Below, piece after piece: positions 34,132 through 44,265 of a stretch of 64,000 nt of DNA. Source of the stretch: Branchiostoma belcheri. Taxonomy: Eukaryota > Chordata > Leptocardii > Amphioxiformes > Branchiostomatidae. Below the pieces are notes generated by a model. It saw nothing but the letters and a program-made list of their open reading frames with translations. It made no database searches and was not told the DNA's origin. A program made the position numbers and the translations under genes. The stretch is taken from assembly GCF_001625305.1 (NCBI RefSeq), contig NW_017804464.1, forward strand, positions 3,046,122-3,110,121, read 5' to 3'. The first letter of the stretch is position 1. Every line of letters starts with the position of its first letter.

Positions 34132-34813
34132 TCCGAGAAGTTGTAAATCTTTTGGCAGCGTGGGCGAAGGTACTCCGGCAAAATCAGTTCTACTTCACAC
34201 AATCAGAACAAAGGCTTGTGCCCTGAAGTTCTAAGCGATGTGAACAAAGTAAAGAAATCACGATAGACCAGTAGCCAAGGAAGCTATCGGCGTTTCAGAT
34301 ACAACTACAAGAAAAGTATATCTGTGTCGAAAGAAGTCACACGAAGCCAGTGCTATCTGAAGTAGATACCATGCATATTCATTCATCATATCCAGTCGCT
34401 TTGTATAAGCCTTAAAGCCCTAAAGTGGAAAGTGAAAAAAGTGGAAAAGGCCCTTGAACTTGATCTTCACTAGCTAAGCTAGTTAAGCCAGGCCAAGACT
34501 TATGTTCAAGATTGGTCTGTCCCACGTACGCCTACATATGATATCATACCTACATATAAGGCACGATCACCACTTGGACTTACATTTCATATCGCATGAA
34601 CTTCGGAGCGATCCAGTTCGACTACATGGGGTGACGATGCAGTAAGCATCGGCACGAGTTCAGGTACTTGTCAGCATTCTCACTGAAATTACCGATTCAG
34701 TCAAGATTGAAAGAGTAGATTGGTTCAAGGCCAAATCCTCAGCTTCCCTCAGAGCTAGAGCATAACCACATTTCAAATTCCGTTGGCAATCTCTTTTGCA
34801 CGAAAGGAGAAAG
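34132..34813. other. Upstream region of the lectin-scaffold gene
   Basis: Unique sequence with no long ORF between the duplication edge and the ATG at 34814. It should contain the promoter and leader of the plus-strand gene; I do not see a TATA box I would trust. The short palindrome AGCTAAGCTAGTTAAGC is near 34470-34490. Confidence 0.35.
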
Positions 34814-36290
34814 ATGGAGGTTGGTAACGCGAAGGAAATGTTGTTAGGAACGTATGAAGGCATGGGTCCGCATGGCGACAAAAACGTCGTACTGATTTGT
34901 GGGTTACAACGCGCCAGACCCGAGGTACCCCCACCTCGCCATGTTGACAAGGGAGACAAGAAGGAACAAGTAGACGGACGGAATGGAGAATCGAGCGGCG
35001 ACTGCCTCCCTCCCCCGTTACCACCAAAATCTCGTACGTTGCCGCCAAATACGTACGAAGATGTCGATCCGCACGGTGAGAGTATCTTTGTATTGAGTCC
35101 TGGGGAAGAAAGACAGGATGACGAACATGGTACAAATGTTGAAGACGTCGATCCGCATGGGTTCAGAGTCTTTGTACCACCAAGTTCTGCGCTCAGTGAA
35201 CACCCGTCTCGTCTTCTTGGTGTGGGAGAAAAAGAACATGAACACCCGCGTGGACATCACACAGAAAAGAAGGGACTCGCCAAAGAACAGCTCGTCCAAG
35301 AAGCGGGCCAAAACTATGAAGACGTGGATGGAGGGTCCGTTGGTGAAATTTTAATATTGCGATCTGGCTTGAAACGCGCCGTGCCCAACCTACCACCACC
35401 TCGCAAAGTCGACATGGAAGAAAAAGCCTCTAAACGGAAGCAAGAAGAAGAAGAAGAAGAGGAAGAAGAAGAAGAAGAGGAGGAGCAAGTTGGCTTGGAG
35501 GATGATGATCACCATGTGTACTCTTGGCATCTTGACATGGGAGACCACATGGTAGTGTGGCCAGAGCTCAGTGCAGAACCATACTCTGATACATACTTCA
35601 CAGCAAAGGATCTTACAAGCGAAGGGGAGTGTTCCGTGCCCAATGAAACCCCCCCTCACAATCTTGAGAAGGGGGACAAGAAGAAACAGGTGGACGGAAG
35701 GAATGAAAATGCGAACGGCGACCCTCCAACGTTACCACCAAGACCACGTAAGTTACCGCCAGATACGTACATGTACGAAGACATGGACCCACACGGTGAG
35801 AGTGTCTTTGCATTGGGTCCGGGGCAAGAAAAACAGTACGGCAAAAATGATACAAATGTTCCACCTCCCTTGCCTCCAAGAGATGACGTTGATTCGCATG
35901 GAGACAGAGTCTTTGTACCAGGTTCTGCGCCCAGTGGTCCCCAACCTAACCATCGTGACATGGAGAGCAAAGAGAATGTCAGGCCACCGTTGCCTCAACG
36001 CCCTGCGCCCAACGAACCATTGCCTCTTCACCATGACATGGAAGACAAGGGGAATGAACGTGCGGACGGAAGAAATGAAGAATCGGACAGAAAGGCCGGT
36101 AACAGTGTCTTCGCACTGGGTCTGGGCCAGTGGTTGTGGCCTACTGCACCCGATGGACCCCCGGCGGGGCGTCCAGGGCAAAAGCAAGAGCGAAGCTCCT
36201 ACCATACATCTGATTCTGACACACCAGGGGGTACTAACAACGGAGATGATGATGAGCGAGCTGAACCTGGTTTTTGTCACAAAGTCAGAG
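34814..36290 (+). CDS. Lectin-scaffold exon 1: repetitive cytoplasmic region
   Basis: A 492-codon open exon has five or six degenerate repeats around [10 protein letters not shown]-x-F (Tyr at about residues 14, 81, 168 and 321; repeats near 109 and 357 lack the Tyr). Between them are proline runs that fit class II SH3 ligands (PPPLPPK near 70, PPPLPPR near 350), DKK-QVDGRN spacers and a Glu run near 215. The composition suggests a disordered tail able to bind SH2 and SH3 proteins when phosphorylated. It is not a recognised domain. The donor at 36291 (GTACGT) abuts LINE-derived sequence. Confidence 0.75.
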
Positions 36291-38937
36291 GTACGTGCAG
36301 ATACCAGTTAGTATATAAATTCCACTTATTCACAGCACATAAAGACTGCGTTAGGTTTTCTTTTTTCCCCGCACGGTAAGCGAGTGGAACCAGCTGCCGG
36401 GCCCAGTGGTGAGGGCACCGACAGTAGAGGCTTTTAAGGCCAGGGTAGAAACCGCCCTGCCATACTGGCCGCGTACCGCTCCCCCCCTCAGTGATACCCC
36501 GTCAGGGGTGGTTGGAGGGTATTGAAGAAGAATAAGATACATATTACACTAGGGTTAGATGAAGCAATTGTAGTTTTATTTCAATATATGTAATTTGCTT
36601 GTGATCGTTTTATCATTTAGTATGATATATGATTTTTCAGTGGATTTTTCTGGAAGCATCAACAGATTTCATGTTAACATGCAAGTGTATGCAACATGCA
36701 AATTGATTGCACTTAATCTGAATTTGTAAAGGATTGGAGAAATAAACCAAAAACAGTTTACTCAAGCAACCCGATATGATTTGGAAACGGTCAGACGTTT
36801 CAGGCAGTAGATGCTACCTGACACGTCTGACCGTTTCCAAAAACATATCCAGTAGCTTGAGTAACTGTTTTTGGCGTATCTTATTACCTGAATGTCTAAC
36901 TTTCACCGACGTTAAGAGAAATGCAATGGTCTGGGCTCGATCATACAGGAACTGCTTTAAGCCTCCTAGGATCAGATTCTAAGAGAGGTGTAATCCTCAT
37001 TGGCTCACTGTACTGAATTGTCTGCACCCACACACTGAGAACTGCACTTGAAAGATGACTAGAGGATTTGTAACAGACTTTCTAAAACATAAAAGTCCAT
37101 GGCCGGCCAAGAGCAGGGCGACCGGTGGGATGATTGAAGCATATTGAAACGTTTCCGAGTTGAACGTTTGAACAAACACGACTTTAAAATGCAACCTGTA
37201 CTACCGCAGTTAGCTCTCAGAGTGGTAACCTTCTAGAAAACCTTGTCATCAAGTAATGTCTCTCACTTGCTTACGTTTCGCGGTGAAAAAACATGGTTAT
37301 GTAAAAAGAAAATCCCAATACCCCATGTTCCATCCACCTTATGAAATTATTTTCGTAAAACCTAGATAGAGCCACGGAGCTATGGATGAAGGGAAAATCT
37401 AGCCGTCTATGTTGCCCTGCGCTGGTCTGTGGACTGGTGCTGACTGCTTTAGTTGTCATTGCTGCTATCCTGGTGCCTCGTATCATTGCATCGAAGGTAG
37501 GCTAAGTCACTTGCTTATACCTAGGTTTTGCTTGTTTCTTTTGATGTCCTTCTGTAGTTTGTTTAAAGCCATCTAACGATAATGCTCCTTTCTTTTTTTT
37601 TCTGAGCTGGTATTAGGTACTTAGTAGTTGGTACGTCCACCAGTTTATTATTCATTTTGTACATCATGCATAGTCTGGACATTTTTTGGCTGTCTTCCAG
37701 TGACACCCACTGTAGGTTTGAAGCAATGGAACAAATGAGTCGCTAAAATTAAAAAATATAAGGAAACAGAGCTGAGAACTGATTGCAGAGGTGGGCCGGA
37801 AATACATGTTCTGAGTAAAGAGTAGAATGTGCCTTTCCCAAGGGCACAAGATCGGTGACCAGGTGGGGTTCGAACCCAGGACCTCTTGGTTCCGGGCCGA
37901 AGACGCTACCGCTACGCCACACGACCCCGCATAGTAATAGTTAAATATACATTTTAGGTCTTATCTTATGAGACAGGCTGCAAAATTCTACAGTATTTTT
38001 GTTGTGTTTGCGTCTCACAATTCTTCTCCCAACATGGGAGCGCTACATGAACATGATCTACAATAGTTACCGACGGCTTTTGCAGACGATGTACGCAAAG
38101 GATAACCGCTTGACGCTCACAAATACCAGCCTCAACGTAGAGAACTTACCAACCAGAAACATGGGCCTCCCATCAAACACTGGTAAATTACAACCTTTCA
38201 AAACCTTATTTTGAACAAGCACCTTATTTTGAATCATCCTGTATGTTGGAAGCCTTCTGTTGTTTAAGAATGTTTCAGTTTTATCTAAAACATTTCACAA
38301 AATTAGCTGGTCACATTTCGTTAATTCTAGCCTTTTTCCATCGTTATTACGCAGACATCAATGATTGCACCAGAAACCCTTGCCAAAATGGACGCTGTGT
38401 GACCAAAGATGGTAGACACAAATGTACCTGCTCATTTGGATGGACTGGACAGAACTGTCAGCAAGGTGAGTTGACATCTTTTCTTGCCGTTAGTGCATGT
38501 ATACGTAATGGTTCATATTGAAACAATTTGACAAAACTACCAACAGAGAGATATAAATGACACTTTTGCCACCAAGCAGCAGCAGAAGTGGTAAAAACAA
38601 CCTGCTTAAGACTCTAGCTTGCCATGTTCAAACACAAGTTAATTCTTTCCTCACTACAAAACTTTGATAGCGTTCTAACATCTTGACCATCGCCTGCTAA
38701 TGCTAAGTGAGAACTGGTATAGGTAAAAATTTTGCTCAGTTGCTAACAGTGTTTTTTCACCTATCACACAGACATCAATGAGTGCACCAGAAACCCTTGC
38801 CAGAATGGACGCTGTGTGAACCAAGATGGCGGGTACAACTGTACCTGCTCACCTGGATGGACTGGACAGAACTGTCAGCAGGGTGAGTTTTGTCTCATTT
38901 CACTCAAGGACTAATTATATCTTATTCCCGTTGTTTG

Positions 38938-38976
<39 letters not shown>

Positions 38977-41900
38977 AGATGCCTCTGTCCTTCTAGAGAG
39001 TTTCATCAATTCTTAATTTACGATTATACTAATAGACTTATTTCTTCATTCCACAGACATCAATGAGTGCAATGTTACCAACATACCCTGTCAGCATGGA
39101 ACCTGTGTGAACAAAGAAGGGGGATACAACTGTACCTGCTCACCTGGATGGACTGGGCACAACTGTCAGCAAGGTGAGATATCGTCTTGAATTTAAATCC
39201 TAGAAAGCTATTTCTAGGAAACACAATGTTCCTATTTTGTCATGTTTTTCTTTATTTCTTTCTCCATTACTCTGTCCCATTCAAGAATTGGTTCTTGATT
39301 TACGTTTAATATTGGATTTATTTCTTAATCCCCCAGATATCAATGAATGCATGGGAAACCCATGCCAACAGGGAATCTGTTATAACAAAGATGGTGGATA
39401 CAGTTGTGCCTGCAACCTCGGATGGACTGGACAGAATTGTCAGCAAGGTGAGTTTTTATCTGTAGGTATAGCTACCATGTTGCATAGTACATTTTCCTAT
39501 TTCCATCTGCCATCCCTTCTTTTGTTTTTGTTGATATTGGACATACAGTGTATCTAGTACGCATGATGTATTTTATTTTTGTAATTTCTATATCACACAG
39601 ACTTAAATGAGTGTAACCAATGGGTATACTGTCAACATGGAACCTGTGTGAACCTTCCTGGCGGATACAAGTGTACCTGCACAGTTGGATGGCATGGACA
39701 GAACTGTAACATAGGTGAATTTTTTGTCTGTATACTAGGTACATGTACTATTGATTGATTTGCATTTTTCCTGTTTCCATCTATCAGTCTTTTTTTGCCG
39801 GCCGTAGGTCGGTATAGAGACCAGTTAAAGCCAGGTAGACACGTAGGCACGTTGGCATTTGTTACATTGAATTGAAGCATTTATAAACCATTCATAACCT
39901 ATGTATGGCATCTCAGTAGGGAGAGCGTTTCGTCTTTCGGCAGGTCTTGCTCAGAACATCGCCGGATCGAATTCCGGAGTCGGATTTTTTTTAAATTTTC
40001 TTTTTAACATCCATTGTTTTGCTTTTAACATTCTAAGAATTGTTCTTACATAGGAATGTCAATAGGTTAAATTGTTACTCTTTTTTGCACTTCGTCTTGC
40101 ATGTCTTGGCAAGCTAAGTTTGCCGGTTCGAATCCCGCTGTCGGCATTAATTTAATTTTCTTTTTAAATTAACAATGCCGAAATGCAAGCTTTCCCGACT
40201 TGGTGATGCCTTCATCTAGTTGTTTTCTGAGGCCGGCCCAGCTTTTTTAAAAAGCTTTCCTTGTTTCAAATTCTTTGTTGGTAATGGGTAACGCTATATG
40301 TATGTATGATGATATTGTATTTATTTGTTCATCGCACAGACGTCAATGAGTGCGCGGGAAACCCTTGTCAGCATGGAACCTGTGACAACAATCGAGGTGG
40401 ATACAACTGTAGGTGCTCACGAGGATGGACTGGAAAGAACTGTCAGAAATGTGAGATATTTCCTTTAAACTTTCTCATTTTAAGATGCACATGCCACTCT
40501 TTTTTAACCATCCCCTTGTTTTGTAACTTTATGTATTGTTTAATGTGTCGATTTCATTGTTTTCATGTGTACGTTGTTGTTACAGGGCATTCCTGAAAAG
40601 CAGTGTTTTTAAATGCGCTGAGGTTTCTACCCTGTTTAAATAAAACAGAAATAAACAAGAGTTCTGAGATCTCATACCTCCATGAAATATGGGCTTGACA
40701 TGTAAATGTAAATCCAAATTAACATAATAAATGCATCGTGATGTTAACTTTTGATTACCTTACACATGTACTAAGTATGAAATTCCCATCATTTAGCACT
40801 AAGGAGTCATAGAATTTTCGCATTAATTATGCAAATTAGGTCATCATTGGCATAATTGGTATCTGTTGATGTTCCATCTGCCATAGATTACATACATTAC
40901 ATGTATGAAAGTACTATAATGTAAAACACTGTAATTACAGAATTTCCTAATTAATTATGCAAATTAAGTCCTCATTTGCATAATTTGCATTCAATACTGT
41001 AGATCTCTGTCTAAGCTACCCACATACCAAAAATCATACAAATACATTGTTCCTTTGTGAATTTATCTGCTCTGAAAGGTTTCACCAGAAACCCCCACTG
41101 CACTTCCAGAACAAGCTGCTAGGGGGACCAAACGCACACCTCTTATTACTGACAGAAAAAGCTATCAGTCACCAAAAAGTCAAGACCATAGCATGTCCAG
41201 GACAAAAGATACAAACACCGGAAGTTTGGCTGCAGTACCAAGGTCGGCCACCAGGAGGCCCATATTTGACCTTGACCTTCGTCTTCCTAAGACCTACCAG
41301 CATACCAAATATTATCACAATCCATAAAGGCGTTATGAAGTTATGCTGACTACAAAGTTGTGGAAACACACACAGACAAACACACAGACAGACAAACACA
41401 CAGACAAACAAACAGACAGGCGCACCAAAAACAATACCTCCATTTTTCATGGAGGTAATAAAGGCCTGGTGGAGGCTAACATCAAACCATGGTCCAATTT
41501 TCATTGTGCTTGTCGAAAAGAGCTAGGTGAATCCCCCCTGTACAATGAACTGTACATAGCGTCTGTCTTATTTAATTCAGTCTGCCAAGACCCTTGGGAG
41601 ATTAGCTCTTCAGTGAGCTAAAACTGGTTAGAGATCTCTCTTGCACTTTTGCCTTAATACAGCCGTACCGTGCTTTAGTGGTTGGAGGGAATACAACAAT
41701 CACTGCTACAAGTTCATGTCAACATTTGTCAGCTGGTCTAAGGCGAACTCGATGTGTGAAGTAATGGGTGCAGAGCTGACTTCTATCGGGAGCAGCGGAG
41801 AGAACGACTTTGTTTCAAGTCTTGTCGTCAATGGTGATGTTGCACAACAAGGTGAGTAATCTATGGCATTGACCAGTGCAATGACAGGCCCTCTCAAAAC

Positions 41901-44265
41901 CGGCACAGAAAAAATGGGTGCACAGTGACAATAAGATAAAATAGACTCAGAGCTAGAAAAATCTATTAAATCAAATTAAAATACATGTATTAGCACAAAC
42001 CCTGCTGCCTCTTTTCAGAGCTTGAAAGTGACATTTCATAATAGCGTAATCAGTTGTGTCTATGGATGTGCAACTCCACCTGCATGTTGTATATAATGTC
42101 TGACTGTATATTACCTTTCAATAGACAAACAGGACATATAGATGTATACCACAATTGGGGACAAAAACTTAATTGACAATATCCTGCCATAGAAAGGTAT
42201 TTGCCTACTCTACCTTCATGCCAAATTGCATGTTATTTGGCGGGAGGAGAAGAAGAAGAAGAAACATGAGGAAAAACTAGAAAGGCCAATATTTGCTTTG
42301 GAGCAAATACAGCGATGGGTTCACCACATTTTACGACGTCATGGCAGGGAAAGAATGAGAAACACAAGGGAAAACAATGATTTACATTGATATAACTATA
42401 ATATGAAGTAACATACAACTAAAACAACAGTTGGATAGCTATTCCCTACTTTATTGGTTAGGATTTTTAATTGCATAATGCAAACTGTTGATTTTCAAAA
42501 TAAATAACAAAAACGTTCATGCCCCGCATTCCAATGCTGGAGCAGAAAAGCTTGAAATACCTACCAAAACACTTGAATAAAGACATACTGTCAGTATGGA
42601 AATCTCTGTGCAGGTGTTAATCAAGTTAAATCCCAACAGCCAATCAGCAAGAAATGCTCTGTGCAGGTGGAAATGCTCTGTGCAGGTGTTAATCAAGTTA
42701 AATCCCAACAGCCAATCAGCAAGAAGTATAGAGGAAAGCTGCATGCCTATTGGTTGATGCCCTGCATTCCATTGTGATGACTCATGCCCAGACATGTAAA
42801 CACGGCATACTAACACAGTAATACATTTGCTATAACACAGCCAAAAAACTCAAATAAAACCATTCTAAAAGCCTGTATCACAATAATTTAAAAAACGCCT
42901 AGGGGTATTTGCCCACTGTACCTCCATACCAAATTTCAGGACCTTGGGCCCTAAAATGAAGAAGCTGAATCCATTTAAAAAATGGCAGGAGGAGAAGGAG
43001 GAGGAGAAGAAGAAGAAACACCAGAAAAAGCAATATGGTTTCACCACACCACTTCGTGGTGTGGTGAACCCATAACAATATGTCTTCACCACATAGTGGT
43101 GAAGCCATGATTACAACATAAGACAATGTCACATGGGTAACGTCCAGGTAACAAGAAAGAGATTACGTCAACCCACAGGACAGAGGCAAATGACGGGCTG
43201 CTATGGGTATTGCAGTGTAAGTACGTCTAACCACCGGAAGGCGGGGAACAACACTGAGACGATAAACTGGACAGTGAGTGAGTGACTGAGATATTAAAAG
43301 TCAATACATTGTTTTCTTTCAATTGCAGTTAAAGCATTTTTTCGAGCAAATCACTTTTGGTGTGGACTGAGACGATCAGGTGGTCGACTTCAATGGACGG
43401 ACGGTTCATCACTTCGGTTCACAAGGTGGGGTCGGAATGAGCCGGACAACGGTGGTGCACTGCGAATACTTGGCCATAGAGAGAATTGTGTTGCTGGCTG
43501 GGTACCTGTAAGTGTTGCTTTTCATAATTTGAAAATTAATCCATTTATTAATGGGACATCCAATGCAGTTTCATGACGAAAAAAAAACAATATTCTGGAT
43601 GAGGAAATCTGTCTGATATTGACATTAATTACTAGTATACTACCTTTCTTTGCACATTTTTGTCATCGTTTTATACTTGAAGCATTTGAAAAAGCCAAGA
43701 AACAATTATTTTTTGAAAACCGTTTAACAAATAGCTTAGAACCAGCACATGGTACAAAACAAGCAGTCAACAAGCGTTATCCATCATTCAAATGCTGAAG
43801 GATTTGAATTCAATACCCACTACACGACCTAAAATTGACTTCTAGTTTTACTGACCTGAAATAGCTTTGGGTACCTTACACAATATCATACACGTTCAAG
43901 CTTTTTCAACAAAAGTGGTTGCACATGTGTTGAAGTGGCCCAGGACATTACTGCCAAAAATATAGCTTTTAAGCTCATGTATCTTTGTATTGAATATCAT
44001 GTTCCAATAATTGCATATTTTATTGATCTGATGCCGTACCCTTTTTGCTATCGGTTTTCGGTTTCTTTGTTTGAATCATTCTTTACACAGATAAAGAGAA
44101 CTGACTGGTAAGTATACCATAAAAATGACTTCAAGAATGACGTGTTATCACCACATAGCAATTGCTATTCTTTTTTTTTTTCAACAGACCAAGACATCGT
44201 CAGCAATCTGGTCTGACAAGAATTGTGGGCTTACTTTTCCCTTCATTTGCAAAGAAGAAAAGTAA
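34814..44265 (+). CDS. Type II membrane protein: phospho/SH3-motif tail, six EGF, C-type lectin
   Basis: Twelve exons (34814-36290, 37372-37496, 38041-38182, 38355-38465, 38772-38882, 39057-39173, 39337-39447, 39601-39714, 40340-40450, 41663-41851, 43329-43507, 44188-44265) join in frame to 2865 nt, 954 aa plus stop. There is no signal peptide. A cytoplasmic region of about 500 residues leads into one membrane span (about residues 505-527), a short stalk, six calcium-type EGF domains and a C-terminal C-type lectin domain. The ATG at 34814 has a strong context (AAGATGG). The join between exon 1 and the transmembrane exon is the least certain step (phase 1 to phase 1, weak acceptor). I know no named family with this architecture. 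It is encoded between Tie-like kinase genes, in the opposite direction. Confidence 0.75.
36285..36545 (+). mobile_element. LINE 3' fragment (RT C-terminus)
   Basis: In one frame the sequence reads [20 protein letters not shown] followed by [14 protein letters not shown], the characteristic C-terminal motif of CR1-like ORF2 (SFFPRT-WN-LP), then a stop and a GAAGAAGAATAAGATAC tail. The match may begin as early as the VRGTC residues at the end of exon 1, so the element starts at or just inside the exon boundary. Confidence 0.7.
36747..36874. repeat. 128-bp near-perfect palindrome (foldback element)
   Basis: CCAAAAACAG at the left end pairs with CTGTTTTTGG at the right end, and the two roughly 63-base arms meet near 36811 with almost no loop and few mismatches. 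It would form a long hairpin. It is probably a MITE or foldback transposon in intron 1 of the lectin-scaffold gene. Confidence 0.8.
37372..38182 (+). CDS. Lectin-scaffold: membrane anchor and stalk exons
   Basis: Exon 37372-37496 encodes a basic run, then [20 protein letters not shown] (span about 505-527). The positively charged side precedes the span, which favours type II topology. Exon 38041-38182 encodes a short stalk ([16 protein letters not shown]) with an N-glycosylation site (NTS). The intron between them carries a LINE relic and a SINE. Confidence 0.75.
37603..37720 (-). mobile_element. Relic of the CR1-like LINE
   Basis: About 115 bases match 13200-13318 of the LINE at 13048-13857 in the same orientation (shared GGTATTAGGTACTT and GTACATCATGCATAGTCTG). 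It covers a short part of the RT C-terminal region and has no open frame. Confidence 0.8.
37812..37928 (-). mobile_element. tRNA-derived SINE, copy 2
   Basis: The minus-strand head GTGGCGTAGCGGTAGCG and B box GGGTTCGAACCCC match the copy at 8175-8372, with the body shortened. It lies in the intron before the stalk exon. Confidence 0.7.
38355..40450 (+). CDS. Lectin-scaffold: six calcium-binding EGF exons
   Basis: Exons 38355-38465, 38772-38882, 39057-39173, 39337-39447, 39601-39714 and 40340-40450 each encode one domain of 37-39 residues. They begin D(I/V/L)NEC and end in GW(T/H)G(Q/H/K)NC, the calcium-binding EGF pattern. All introns are phase 1 and the repeats are similar to each other, so the array grew by exon duplication. 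The fifth ([11 protein letters not shown]) is the most divergent. Confidence 0.9.
38940..38978. repeat. (TGTC)n/(TC)n microsatellite
   Basis: Short CTGT and CT repeats in the intron between the second and third EGF exons of the lectin-scaffold gene. Confidence 0.8.
39900..40165 (+). mobile_element. Two tRNA-like promoter heads, SINE-like
   Basis: At about 39905-39985 there is an A-box-like CATCTCAGTAGGGAGAG, then GGATCGAATTCCGG. At about 40125-40145 a B box GGTTCGAATCCCG is followed by the same TTTAATTTTCTTTTTAA tail. This looks like two related SINE 3' heads in tandem or a dimeric SINE. It lies in the intron before the sixth EGF exon. Confidence 0.45.
40674..41459. mobile_element. About 790-bp TIR element, copy 2
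   Basis: The same structure as at 30557-31376: ATACCTCCATGAAAT at the left, TTTTTCATGGAGGTAATA at the right, octamer motifs inside, and a (CAGACAAA)n tract near the right end. It is in the intron between the sixth EGF and first lectin exons. Confidence 0.7.
41663..44265 (+). CDS. Lectin-scaffold: C-type lectin domain exons and stop
   Basis: Exons 41663-41851, 43329-43507 and 44188-44265. The domain reads [34 protein letters not shown], then [35 protein letters not shown] and FICKEEK before TAA. The Cys framework is complete. EPDN and WSDKNC stand where EPN and WND sit in mannose-type lectins, so calcium and sugar binding is plausible but not certain. Confidence 0.88.
42240..43085. repeat. 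GAA-rich interspersed repeats and a 50-bp duplication
   Basis: Two GGAGGAGAAGAAGAAGAAAC tracts (near 42241 and 42986) are each followed by a GGTTTCACCAC-like block; the second continues into short CACCACTTCGTGGTG inverted repeats. Between them a 50-base unit beginning CTCTGTGCAGGTGTTAATC occurs twice (42604-42653 and 42676-42725). All lie in the intron between the first two lectin exons. Confidence 0.55.

Noticed and set aside
34796-34813. Upstream TTG start for the lectin-scaffold protein
   Set aside because: The in-frame ATG at 34814 has a strong context, and non-ATG initiation is not needed.
44091-44107. A 17-base micro-exon (ATAAAGAGAACTGACTG) between lectin exons, with good-looking splice sites
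   Set aside because: Including it creates TGA at the next junction. Direct splicing of 43507 to 44188 is in frame and gives a normal lectin ending ([17 protein letters not shown]).
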